The position numbers and the translations under genes are program-made. Under the pieces are notes generated by a model. It was not told the DNA's origin. It did not search any database and was given only the letters and a program-made list of their open reading frames with translations. Positions 1 to 7,016 of a stretch of 64,000 bases of DNA are shown piece after piece. Each line of letters starts with the position of its first letter. Position 1 is the first letter of the stretch. The DNA is from Pelomonas parva (GTDB lineage Bacteria > Pseudomonadota > Gammaproteobacteria > Burkholderiales > Burkholderiaceae_C), in assembly GCF_043555835.1 (NCBI RefSeq), contig NZ_JBIGHV010000001.1, positions 558,001 through 622,000 of the forward strand. The letters are read 5' to 3'.

Positions 1-77
1 GCGCTGCAGCGGCCGAGTCGCTGCGCGAGCAGGCGCAGCGGCTGGCGCAGGTGGTCAGCCAGTTCCGCGTGCGCTGA
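1..77 (+). CDS. C-terminal end of a methyl-accepting chemotaxis protein (partial)
   Basis: Only the last 24 codons lie in the window, with the reading frame starting at base 3 and a TGA at 75-77. The translated tail contains AAAESLREQAQRLAQVV followed by SQFRVR. This is the typical end of a chemoreceptor signalling domain, where the heptad AAAxSLxxQAxxLxxxVxxF closes the coiled-coil hairpin. The receptor would sense a ligand and control CheA through CheW, but the sensor part lies outside the window. The 3' end overlaps the convergent gene that follows by 23 bases. The identification rests on a short tail only. Confidence 0.7.
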   Translation, partial: AAAAESLREQAQRLAQVVSQFRVR

Positions 78-1002
78 GCCAGGCCTGCCACGAGCCGGCC
101 GCGAGGTTCAGCGTGTTGACCTGCACGGCCACCGTCGTCGCCAGGTCGCGCCCGTAGCCGCCGGCCATGCTCAGCGCGACGGGGATTCGCCGCTCACGCA
201 GCGCCGACAGCACGCGGCGGTCGCGCTCGGCTAGGCCTTCATAGGTCAGCTTCAGCCGGCCCAGGCGGTCGCCCTCGTGCGGGTCGGCGCCGGCCAGGTA
301 GAAGGCTAGGCCGGGCTGAAAGCGACGCCAGATGTCGTCCAGCGCGCCGTCCAGTGCCGCGAGGTAGTCCGCATCGGCGCAGCCGTCGGCCAGGTCCACG
401 TCCAGGTCGCTGGCCTCCTTGCGGAACGGGAAGTTGCGTGCGCCATGCATGGAGAAGGTGAACACGGTGTCGTCGTCACGGAAGATGGACGCGGTGCCGT
501 TGCCCTGGTGCACGTCTAGGTCGATGACGAGGACGCGCAGCAGGCTGCGGTGCGTGCGGCCCCACTCCGCCTGCATCAACCGCGCGGCGACGGCCACGTC
601 GTTGAAGACGCAGTAGCCCGAGCCCTTGTCGGCATAGGCATGGTGGGTGCCACCGGCCATGTTGGCCGCCACGCCCTCGGCCAGCGCCGCCCGCGCCGCT
701 GCGATGCTGGCGCCGACCGAATGCCGCGAACGCGCGGCCATGGACGGGCTCCACGGGAAGCCGATCTCGCGCTGCGCGGCGGCACTCAGATGGCCCAGCA
801 GCACGGCGTCCACGTAGTCCGGCGTGTGCGCCAGCGCCAGTTCGCCCTCGCTGGCAGCCGGCGCCGCCACCATGCGCAGCAGGCCCGGCTCGCGCTCGAA
901 ATGCTCGCGCAGCAGCCGGTACTTGGACTGCGGAAAGCGGTGGCCCGGCGGCAGGGCCAGGCTGTGGGCGTCGGAATGGAAAGCCAGCATGGGCTGGACC
1001 AT
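55..1002 (-). CDS. Histone deacetylase family protein (arginase/deacetylase fold)
   Basis: This 315-residue protein belongs to the class II histone deacetylase / acetoin-utilisation (AcuC-like) / acetylpolyamine amidohydrolase superfamily of zinc-dependent deacetylases. The signature elements are in order: the paired histidines of GGTHHA near residues 120-121, the zinc ligands in DLDVHQGNG (D163, H165), the third ligand in GADPHEGD (D240) and the transition-state tyrosine of GGYGRD (Y283). Length is normal for bacterial members. The substrate cannot be read from the sequence; acetylated polyamines, acetylated proteins or other small amides are possible. It is transcribed away from the phasin gene, and its 3' end overlaps the chemoreceptor gene. 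Confidence 0.9.
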   Translation of the reverse strand: MVQPMLAFHSDAHSLALPPGHRFPQSKYRLLREHFEREPGLLRMVAAPAASEGELALAHTPDYVDAVLLGHLSAAAQREIGFPWSPSMAARSRHSVGASIAAARAALAEGVAANMAGGTHHAYADKGSGYCVFNDVAVAARLMQAEWGRTHRSLLRVLVIDLDVHQGNGTASIFRDDDTVFTFSMHGARNFPFRKEASDLDVDLADGCADADYLAALDGALDDIWRRFQPGLAFYLAGADPHEGDRLGRLKLTYEGLAERDRRVLSALRERRIPVALSMAGGYGRDLATTVAVQVNTLNLAAGSWQAWLSARGTG

Positions 1003-1005
1003 AGC

Positions 1006-1035
1006 GTCACCCCTTTGTCACACGCTGTCACCCCT
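1006..1035. repeat. Direct repeat GTCACCCCT x2, 21 bp apart
   Basis: GTCACCCCT occurs at 1006-1014 and again at 1027-1035, about two helical turns apart, directly upstream of the deacetylase start codon and at the edge of the phasin promoter region. The spacing fits two adjacent protein contacts on one DNA face. That is inference only; no regulator is assigned. Confidence 0.35.
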
Positions 1036-1038
1036 AAT

Positions 1039-1055
1039 TTGCTGCACCGCAGCAA
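1039..1055. promoter_or_regulatory. PhaR-type operator upstream of the phasin promoter
   Basis: A perfect inverted repeat, TTGCTGC-ACC-GCAGCAA, sits just upstream of the -35 element of the phasin gene. Its core, CTGC-N3-GCAG, resembles the TGC-rich sites bound by PhaR, the repressor that controls phasin genes in polyhydroxyalkanoate-producing betaproteobacteria. The repeat is seen directly; the link to PhaR is inferred from family knowledge. Confidence 0.6.
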
Positions 1056-1062
1056 AAAGTTC

Positions 1063-1090
1063 TTGCAATCCGCTCAAGGCCCTCTATCAT
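1063..1090 (+). promoter_or_regulatory. Sigma-70 promoter of the phasin gene
   Basis: TTGCAA at 1063-1068 and TATCAT at 1085-1090 are separated by 16 bp and match the -35 and -10 consensus well. Transcription would start around 1097. PhaR-like repeats lie on both sides (1039-1055 and 1101-1114). Confidence 0.65.
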
Positions 1091-1100
1091 TCAGTCCATG

Positions 1101-1114
1101 TTGCAGTGCAGCAA
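1101..1114. promoter_or_regulatory. Second PhaR-like operator over the predicted start site
   Basis: TTGCAGTGCAGCAA is a TGC-rich element that shares the TTGC and GCAGCAA arms with the repeat at 1039-1055. It lies a few bases downstream of the predicted transcription start, where a bound repressor would block initiation or early elongation. Confidence 0.5.
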
Positions 1115-1161
1115 AAGAAGCACAGCAAACGGTTCAACCACCTGATAGACGGAGAAACACC

Positions 1162-1719
1162 ATGCTGACCGCTGAACAAGTCATTGCCGCCCACAAGGCC
1201 AACATCGAAACCCTGTTCGGCCTGACGAACAAGGCGTTCGAAGGCGTCGAGAAGCTCGTCGAGCTGAACCTGCAGGTCGCCAAGACCGCGCTGAGCGAAG
1301 CCGCCGACACGACCACCGCCGCCCTGTCGGTCAAGGACGCGCAAGAGCTGCTGTCCCTGCAAGCCGCCCTGCTGCAGCCGACCGCCGAGAAGGCCGCCTC
1401 CTACAGCCGCCACGTCTACGACATCGCTTCGAGCACCGGCGCTGAAGTCGCCAAGGTCGCAGAAGGCCAGTTCGCCGACGCACAGAAGAAGTTCTCGACC
1501 CTCGTCGACACCGCCGCCAAGAACGCGCCGGCCGGCACCGAGAACGCCGTCGCGCTGGTGAAGTCCGCCGTCGCCGCTGCCAACAACGCTTTCGAGTCGG
1601 TCCAGAAGGCCACCAAGCAAGCCGTTGAAGTGGCCGAAGCCAACTTCCAGGCCGCCACGACGCAAGCCGTCAAGGCCACGCAGACCGCCGCCCGCTCTGC
1701 CCCGAAGCGCGCTGCCTAA
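1162..1719 (+). CDS. phaP: Phasin family protein (PHA granule-associated)
   Basis: Phasins coat polyhydroxyalkanoate storage granules and control their number and size. The start at 1162 is chosen because it follows the ribosome binding site GGAGA and gives the usual beginning, MLTAEQVIAAHKANIETLF. The 185-residue product is mostly amphipathic helix rich in Ala, Lys, Val and Thr, ends in an Ala/Lys/Pro-rich tail, has no signal peptide, and matches the phasin_2 (PhaP) family in length and composition. A strong promoter flanked by PhaR-like operators and a UUCG-loop terminator make it a self-contained, probably highly expressed single-gene unit. Synthesis is expected to rise when PHA granules titrate the repressor. 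Confidence 0.92.
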   Translation: MLTAEQVIAAHKANIETLFGLTNKAFEGVEKLVELNLQVAKTALSEAADTTTAALSVKDAQELLSLQAALLQPTAEKAASYSRHVYDIASSTGAEVAKVAEGQFADAQKKFSTLVDTAAKNAPAGTENAVALVKSAVAAANNAFESVQKATKQAVEVAEANFQAATTQAVKATQTAARSAPKRAA

Positions 1720-1744
1720 AGCCCGCTGAGGTTCACGCCTCCTG

Positions 1745-1774
1745 AAAGCCCGGTGTTTCGACACCGGGCTTTTT
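1745..1774 (+). terminator. Rho-independent terminator of the phasin gene
   Basis: A perfect 12-bp stem (AAAGCCCGGTGT pairing with ACACCGGGCTTT) closes on a very stable TTCG tetraloop and runs into a T tract. It begins 25 bases after the phasin stop codon. Confidence 0.92.
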
Positions 1775-1888
1775 CATTGGCGACGCGCGCTGTCGATTCA
1801 TCGGCCAAACCCGGCGATTCGCCGGCACCCGCGCCACGCGGTGCGTCGGTCAGGGTCTACTTGCGGCTCCGTTCGCTGCCTCAGCCCC

Positions 1889-2608
1889 ATGCCGCCCCGC
1901 TCGCCCAACACTTCTCCTCAGCATGCCGGCCACCGCATCCTGTTCGGCCTGGCCATCGTTGGCATCGGCGTGCTGGCCTTGCTGGACAACCTGCACGTCT
2001 TCGACATCGAGCTGCTGAAGACCTTCTGGCCGCTGTGCCTGGTGCTGTGGGGCGTGGGCCGGCTGGTCTGGCGGGCGCAGGCGGGCAGCGCCATGGTCGG
2101 TGTGCTGGCCATAGCCGCGGGCCTGGTGCTGACGGCGGAGAACCTGGACTACCTGCGGTTCGACTGGCAGGACTGGTGGCCGCTGCTGATCATCGGCGCC
2201 GGCGTGTCCATCCTGATGCGCGGCTTCTCGCCCCGCCCCCACCCGGGCCGCTCGGGCGATGCAACTCAGCCAGCGCACGGCGCCCTGGTCGACATCGACG
2301 CCACGTTCAGCGGCATCAACCAGCGCATCGACTCCCGCGCCTTCCAGGGCGGCCGCATCAGCTGCACCTTTGGCGGCGTCGAGCTGGACCTGACCCAGGC
2401 CACCATCGTCGGCGACGAAGCCACGCTGGACATCGCGGCCCACTTCAGCGGCGTCGACCTGCGCGTACCGCGTGACTGGCTGGTGGTGGTGGAGGTAGCG
2501 TCCGTGTTCGGCGGCGTGGAGGACAAGACCGTACCGCCCATGAACCCCGGCCCGCGCCTGGTGCTGCGCGGCGACGTGATGTTCGCCGGCCTCGACATAA
2601 AAAACTGA
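1889..2608 (+). CDS. LiaF-like membrane protein (DUF5668 / cell-wall-active antibiotic response type)
   Basis: This 239-residue protein has four hydrophobic segments in the N-terminal half, starting with RILFGLAIVGIGVLALL. A soluble C-terminal beta-rich domain follows, with repeated motifs such as FSGINQRI, FGGVELDL, FSGVDLRVP and FGGVEDK. That arrangement is typical of LiaF/YvqF-type proteins, which in Firmicutes act as membrane modulators of a two-component system sensing envelope stress. The ATG at 1889 is preferred because an upstream extension would be Arg/Ser-rich and implausible. Five bases separate it from the downstream histidine kinase gene, so a role as an accessory regulator of that kinase is a reasonable inference. 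Confidence 0.72.
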   Translation: MPPRSPNTSPQHAGHRILFGLAIVGIGVLALLDNLHVFDIELLKTFWPLCLVLWGVGRLVWRAQAGSAMVGVLAIAAGLVLTAENLDYLRFDWQDWWPLLIIGAGVSILMRGFSPRPHPGRSGDATQPAHGALVDIDATFSGINQRIDSRAFQGGRISCTFGGVELDLTQATIVGDEATLDIAAHFSGVDLRVPRDWLVVVEVASVFGGVEDKTVPPMNPGPRLVLRGDVMFAGLDIKN

Positions 2609-2613
2609 CCGCC

Positions 2614-3675
2614 TTGCACCCCCTGCTGACCCATCTGCGCGGGCTGGCGCTCTACCTGCTGGCCTGGGCGCTGGCCGGGCCGGCCCTGGCGGCGCTGCTG
2701 CAAGCCTTGGACATCGCGCCCATGGGCCGCGCGCTGGCATGGACGGCACCGCTGTGCTGCGTGTTCGCGTTCGTCGCGCTGGCCACCTACTACCCCTGCC
2801 GCAGCCGGCCCTTCGGCACGGCCAACTGGCCGGCGGCGCTGGGATATCGCATCGGTCTCGTCGCCACGTTGGCCACGGTGATGCTCGGGTTGGCAGTGGG
2901 CTGGGACCTGGCCGGCAGCCTGTTCGGCCACGCCGACGGCTGGGTGAGCCTGAGCCGCCACGGCCTGGCGCTGCTGGCCGCCGCCTTGCTGGGCCTGCTG
3001 ACGCTGGCGGTGCTGACCCACGACCTGCTGCTCGCCTTTCAGGGCAGCCAGGCCGCCGCCGCACGCGAGGCCCAGGCGCGGCTGCTGGCGCGCGACATGG
3101 AGCTGCAGCTGCTGCGGCTGCAGATCGACCCGCACTTCCTGTTCAACAGCCTGAACTCCATCAGCGCCCTCACCCACCTGGACCCAGCCGCCGCTCGCGC
3201 GATGGCCATCGACCTGGCGCAGTTCTTCCGCCAGACGCTGGACCTCGCCGGCCGCGAGCGCATCCGCCTGGAAGACGAGCTGGGCCTGTTGTCGCACTAC
3301 CTCGCCATCGAGCAGCAGCGGCTGGGCGACAAGCTGGCCACGGCCGTCGATGTGCCGCCCGAAAGCCTGGCCGCGCTGTTGCCGCCGCTGACGCTGCAGC
3401 CGCTGGTGGAGAACGCGCTCAAGCACGGCCTGCGCCCGCGCGACGACGGCGGCCTGCTGAGCATCCAGGCGCTGGTGCGCAACGGCTGGCTGCACCTGGC
3501 CGTGCGCAACCCCGTGCCCGAGACGGCGCCCGACAAGACCTGCCTGGGCATGGGCCTGCGCAACCTGCGCGAGCGCCTGGCCGCGCACTACGCCGGCCGC
3601 GCCCGCGTGCACTGGGGTGCCACGGCCGAAGGCTTCGCGGTAGAAATCGCCCTCCCTTTCGAGACGACGCCATGA
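2614..3675 (+). CDS. LytS/YehU-type sensor histidine kinase
   Basis: This inner-membrane sensor has about four N-terminal transmembrane helices (residues ~8-145), a short coiled-coil linker and a His_kinase (PF06580) domain. The phosphoacceptor region contains LRLQIDPHFLFNSLNS around residues 169-184, with His in DPHFLFN. The ATPase domain shows QPLVENALKHG and GMGLRNLRERL. No periplasmic sensor domain is evident, so it probably senses the membrane or through a partner such as the upstream LiaF-like protein. Translation starts at a TTG, five bases after the preceding stop, suggesting coupling. The stop overlaps the response regulator start by 4 bases (ATGA). Confidence 0.88.
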   Translation: MHPLLTHLRGLALYLLAWALAGPALAALLQALDIAPMGRALAWTAPLCCVFAFVALATYYPCRSRPFGTANWPAALGYRIGLVATLATVMLGLAVGWDLAGSLFGHADGWVSLSRHGLALLAAALLGLLTLAVLTHDLLLAFQGSQAAAAREAQARLLARDMELQLLRLQIDPHFLFNSLNSISALTHLDPAAARAMAIDLAQFFRQTLDLAGRERIRLEDELGLLSHYLAIEQQRLGDKLATAVDVPPESLAALLPPLTLQPLVENALKHGLRPRDDGGLLSIQALVRNGWLHLAVRNPVPETAPDKTCLGMGLRNLRERLAAHYAGRARVHWGATAEGFAVEIALPFETTP

Positions 3676-4394
3676 CCCTGCGCGCCCTCATCGCCGACGA
3701 CGAATCGCTGGCCCGCCGGCTGCTCGCCGAGTACCTGCGCCCGCACGCCGATATCAGCATCGCGGCCGAGGCCGACAACGGCCTGGCCGCCGCGCGCGCC
3801 ATCACCGAGCTGAAGCCCGACCTCGTCTTCCTCGACATCCAGATGCCCAAGCTCACCGGCCTGGAGGTGCTGGAGCTGACCGGCCGCCGCGACGGCGTCA
3901 TCTTCACGACGGCCTACGACCAGCACGCGATGCGCGCCTTCGAGCTGCACGCGGTGGACTACCTGCTCAAGCCGTTCGCGCAGACCCGTTTCGACGCCGC
4001 GCTGGCCCGTGCCCGGCGCCTGCTGGGCCAGGCCGCGCCGGAGCTGGAGCGGCTGGTGGCGCCCGGCCCCCGGCTCACAAGGGTGCTCGTGAAAGACGGC
4101 GAAGGCATGCAGGTGCTGCTGGTCGACGACATCGCCTACATCGAGTCCCAGGCCGACCAGGTCGCCTTCCACGCCCACGGCCGCGAGCACCTGAAGACGC
4201 AGCGCATCTCCGAGCTGGAGGCCCAGCTCGACCCCGCGCGCTTCGTGCGCGTGCACCGCAGCTTCATCATCAACCTGGCCGCGCTGCAAGGCCTGGAGAA
4301 GACCGACAGCGACGCCTATCTGGCGCGGATGAAGAACGGCAAGCGCATCCCCATCAGCCGCAGCGGCTACGAGCGGCTGCGCACGGAGATCTGA
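3672..4394 (+). CDS. LytTR-family response regulator
   Basis: This 240-residue protein has an N-terminal receiver domain (ALIADDESLARRLL; phosphoacceptor Asp in LVFLDIQMPKLTG near residue 56; Lys in LLKPF near 104). A C-terminal LytTR DNA-binding domain follows from about residue 135, with DIAYIESQADQVAFH, RVHRSFIIN and IPISRSGYERLR. LytTR regulators usually bind pairs of short direct repeats upstream of target genes. It overlaps the kinase gene by 4 bases, forming a complete two-component pair. The target genes are unknown; the LiaF-like gene at the head of the operon is one candidate. Confidence 0.92.
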   Translation: MTLRALIADDESLARRLLAEYLRPHADISIAAEADNGLAAARAITELKPDLVFLDIQMPKLTGLEVLELTGRRDGVIFTTAYDQHAMRAFELHAVDYLLKPFAQTRFDAALARARRLLGQAAPELERLVAPGPRLTRVLVKDGEGMQVLLVDDIAYIESQADQVAFHAHGREHLKTQRISELEAQLDPARFVRVHRSFIINLAALQGLEKTDSDAYLARMKNGKRIPISRSGYERLRTEI

Positions 4395-4403
4395 GCCTGG
4401 ACC

Positions 4404-4793
4404 ATGAAGCCCCGAATGATCATTCCCATGCTGGTCTGCGCCGACGCCGCACGCCAGATCCAGTTCTGCCAGGCAGCGTTCGGCGCGGTCGAGCTGTCGC
4501 GCCGCGCCGGCGCCGACGGCCAGGTCATCCACGCCACGCTGTCCATCCACGAGTCCCTGTTCATGGTGCACGACGACTCGCCCCACCTGGGCAGCCGCCC
4601 ACCGTCGCCGGACGGCAGCTCGCCGGTCGTCCACTACCTGTACTGCGACGACGTCGACGCCACCATCGCCAAGGCCGTGGTCGCCGGTGCCCGCGTGCTG
4701 ATGCCGGCCGCCGACCAGTTCTGGGGCGACCGCATGGGCCGCATCATTGACCCGTCGCACCACGTGTGGAACGTGACGACGCGCCTCGGCTGA
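4404..4793 (+). CDS. VOC (glyoxalase/PhnB-like) family protein
   Basis: This 129-residue protein has the paired beta-alpha-beta-beta-beta units of the vicinal oxygen chelate superfamily, as in PhnB-like proteins. Visible family patterns are IPMLVCADAARQIQFCQAAFGA at the start, an HATLSI strand, VVHYLYCDDVDATI in the middle and FWGDRMGRIIDPSHHVWNV at the end. Members bind a metal and act on small molecules or antibiotics, but the substrate cannot be deduced. Spacing of nine bases from the response regulator and seven to the next gene suggests co-transcription. Confidence 0.82.
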   Translation: MKPRMIIPMLVCADAARQIQFCQAAFGAVELSRRAGADGQVIHATLSIHESLFMVHDDSPHLGSRPPSPDGSSPVVHYLYCDDVDATIAKAVVAGARVLMPAADQFWGDRMGRIIDPSHHVWNVTTRLG

Positions 4794-4799
4794 CGGCCC

Positions 4800-5090
4800 A
4801 TGCAGTTCACGAAGAAGCTGCGCGAAGGCGTCAAGCGCGGCGACATCACCACCAGCATCCGCGTCTGGCAGTCGCCCCACGTGAAGGAAGGTGGCCGCTA
4901 CCCGCTGGAGGGCGGCCACGTCGTCGTCACGTCCATCCGCGAGATCACGCTGAACGACATTTCCGAGTCGCTGGCCCGCGAATCGGGCTTCCGCAGCCTG
5001 GCCGACCTGCTCCAGACCGCGCGCCACGGCAGCGGCCACAAGGTCTACTTCATCCGCTTCCGCTATGAATCCACTACCGATCCGCTTTGA
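4800..5090 (+). CDS. ASCH-like domain protein
   Basis: This 96-residue protein begins MQFTKKLREGVKRGDITTS and has a compact beta-rich body with VVVTSIREITLNDISESLA. The pattern fits the ASCH fold (PUA-like, RNA-associated), in which a basic N-terminal segment precedes a small beta-barrel. The assignment is by pattern only. It lies 6 bases after the VOC gene and overlaps the cupin gene by 26 bases, so all three are probably co-translated. Confidence 0.55.
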   Translation: MQFTKKLREGVKRGDITTSIRVWQSPHVKEGGRYPLEGGHVVVTSIREITLNDISESLARESGFRSLADLLQTARHGSGHKVYFIRFRYESTTDPL

Positions 5091-5436
5091 CGGCAGTGAC
5101 TGCCTGCACCTGGGCGCCGACCTGGCGATCAGCCGAGGCAGCGCCGCCAACCCATTCAACGGCTTTGCGGGCTTCACCTTCACGCCCGTCTCGATGGCGC
5201 GGGACGCGCCACACGGCGGCGAGATGCACCCTGACGGCGACGAGATCCTCTACGTCGTCGCGGGCCGCATCACGGTCACGCTGGAACTCGACAGCGTCGA
5301 GACCACCGAGCTCGGCCCCGGCCAGGGCCTGGTGGTGCCGCGCGGCGTCTGGCACAAGGTCCACGTGCTCAGCCCGGCAGAGCTGATCACGCTGTCGCCC
5401 GGGCCGCGACTGGAATTCCGCGCGCTGCAGCGGTAG
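5065..5436 (+). CDS. Small cupin-domain protein
   Basis: This 123-residue single-domain cupin shows motif 1 as GGEMHPDGDEILYVVAGRITV and motif 2 as LGPGQGLVVPRGVWHKVHV. The metal ligands expected are H in EMHPDGDE, the following Glu and the H of WHKV. It is a cytosolic small-molecule binding or enzymatic protein of unknown substrate. The start codon lies inside the end of the preceding gene, indicating coupled translation. Confidence 0.85.
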   Translation: MNPLPIRFDGSDCLHLGADLAISRGSAANPFNGFAGFTFTPVSMARDAPHGGEMHPDGDEILYVVAGRITVTLELDSVETTELGPGQGLVVPRGVWHKVHVLSPAELITLSPGPRLEFRALQR

Positions 5437-5486
5437 CAAGGCCCCGTCCTACAAGCCAAGCTCACGCCCGCAGCCAGACTGCGCCC

Positions 5487-6413
5487 ATGCGCTGGCTGGA
5501 TCTGAGACAAACGGTGGCCCCGCTCGGCCGTGTGCTGCGGCTGACCTTCGACGGCTTCCTCGACAACCGCGGGCCGCGCATGGGTGCCGCCATCGCCTAC
5601 TACACGCTGTTCTCGCTGGCGCCGCTGCTGCTGATCGTCGTGTCCATCGCCGGCATCGTCTGGGGCGGCGATGCGGTGCGGGGCCAACTGGTGGGGCAGC
5701 TCGAAGGCCTGCTCGGCGCGTCGGCGGCCATCACCATCGAGGAGATGCTCAAGACCGTCGCCTGGCCGGCCGGCGGCTGGCTCAGCACCGCCGTGGGCCT
5801 GGCGCTGATGCTGGTGGGCGCGACGACCGTGTTCGCCGAACTGCAGGACGCGCTGGACACCATCTGGCATGTGCCGGCCCGGCCGCTGCAGGGCTGGTGG
5901 GCCTGGGTGCGGGCGCGGCTGCTGAGCTTCGGGCTCATCCTGGGGCTGAGCTTCCTGCTGCTGGTGTCGCTGCTGCTGGGCGCCGCTTTAGGCGTGGCCG
6001 AGACCTGGTGGAAGCCGTGGTTCGGGCCCTGGCTCTACGTCGCGGCCATCGCCAACATGGTCATCAGCCAGGGCCTGGTGGTGGCCGTGTTCGCGCTGAT
6101 CTTCAAGTGGATGCCGCGCGCCCGCATCGCCTGGCGCGACGTGCTGCTGGGCGCCCTCGTCACGGCCGGCCTGTTCGAGCTGGGGCGCCAGCTGATCGGC
6201 GCCTACCTGCAGGGCAGCGGCGTCGCCTCGGGCTTTGGCGCGGCGGCCTCGGTGGTGGCGCTGCTGGTGTGGGTGTACTTCTCGGCGCAGATCCTGCTGA
6301 TCGGCGCGGAATTCACCTGGGCCTATGCGCGCGTGCTGGGCTCGCGGCGCGAGTCGGCCGCCCCCGCAACCGGCGGGGAAAACACGGAGCGGGCAAAGCC
6401 AGCGATTGGTTAG
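5487..6413 (+). CDS. YihY/BrkB family inner membrane protein
   Basis: This 308-residue integral membrane protein has about six transmembrane helices and the YihY family opening (FLDNRGPRMGAAIAYYTLFSLAPLLLIV). Further landmarks are ELQDALDTIW and the conserved end region with GSGVASGFGAAASVVALLVWVYFSAQILLIGAEFTW. The family was formerly, and wrongly, annotated as ribonuclease BN; its true role is not settled. The last three bases of the gene touch the GntR-like operator at 6413-6426. Confidence 0.88.
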   Translation: MRWLDLRQTVAPLGRVLRLTFDGFLDNRGPRMGAAIAYYTLFSLAPLLLIVVSIAGIVWGGDAVRGQLVGQLEGLLGASAAITIEEMLKTVAWPAGGWLSTAVGLALMLVGATTVFAELQDALDTIWHVPARPLQGWWAWVRARLLSFGLILGLSFLLLVSLLLGAALGVAETWWKPWFGPWLYVAAIANMVISQGLVVAVFALIFKWMPRARIAWRDVLLGALVTAGLFELGRQLIGAYLQGSGVASGFGAAASVVALLVWVYFSAQILLIGAEFTWAYARVLGSRRESAAPATGGENTERAKPAIG

Positions 6414-6426
6414 GATAGCGCTGTCC
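6413..6426. promoter_or_regulatory. GntR-like operator upstream of gluconokinase
   Basis: GGATAGCGCTGTCC differs by one base from the perfect palindrome GGATAGCGCTATCC at 11912-11925. It lies 51 bp before the gluconokinase start and heads the kinase-symporter-phosphorylase unit. Repeats of this type are typical half-site pairs for LacI-family repressors with a central CG pair. Confidence 0.75.
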
Positions 6427-6477
6427 GCACCCACGCTGCGGCCCGCCCTGTTCTCACCGCTCGCCCTCTCTCGCTCC

Positions 6478-6999
6478 ATGACACATCCAGCGCCCGATGC
6501 CCTCGTCTTCATGGGGGTCGCCGGCAGCGGCAAATCCACACTGGGCGAAGCGCTCGCCCGCCGCGCCGGCCGCGTCTGGCTGGAGGGTGACGACTTCCAT
6601 GGTGAGGCCAACCGCCGCAAGATGGCCCAGGGCCAGCCGCTGGACGACGACGACCGCGCCGCCTGGCTGGCCGCGCTGTGCGAGCAACTGCGCCAACACC
6701 CCGCCGGCTTCGCGGCCTGCTCGGCCCTCAAGCGCGCCTACCGCGACCAGCTGCGCGCCGCCGCGCCGGGCCTGCGCTTCGCCTTCCTGGACGTCGAGAA
6801 GACCGAAGCCGCCCGCCGGCTGTCGACGCGCGCCACGCATTTCTTCAACGCCAGCCTCATCGACAGCCAGTTCGCCACGCTGGAGTCACCCGTCGGCGAA
6901 CCCGGCGTGCTGCGCCTGGACGCGACACTGCCGCTGAACCAGCTGGAGGTGCAGGTCTGCGACTGGCTGCGCCTGCCCTCCCCCGTCGCCGCTCGCTGA
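6478..6999 (+). CDS. gntK: Gluconokinase
   Basis: The enzyme phosphorylates D-gluconate to 6-phosphogluconate with ATP, feeding the Entner-Doudoroff and pentose phosphate pathways. The 173-residue protein shows the P-loop GVAGSGKST at residues ~13-21, the gluconate-kinase motif LEGDDFHGEANRRKMAQGQPLDDDDR, and CSALKRAYRDQLR, all standard for the GntK/IdnK family. The ATG at 6478 is chosen because it gives the normal N-terminus and follows the operator at 6413-6426. It heads the set containing a GPH symporter and a GH94 phosphorylase. A gluconokinase here makes sense if the phosphorylase releases gluconate. Confidence 0.93.
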   Translation: MTHPAPDALVFMGVAGSGKSTLGEALARRAGRVWLEGDDFHGEANRRKMAQGQPLDDDDRAAWLAALCEQLRQHPAGFAACSALKRAYRDQLRAAAPGLRFAFLDVEKTEAARRLSTRATHFFNASLIDSQFATLESPVGEPGVLRLDATLPLNQLEVQVCDWLRLPSPVAAR

Positions 7000-7016
7000 A
7001 TCGCTGAAGGCTCGCC

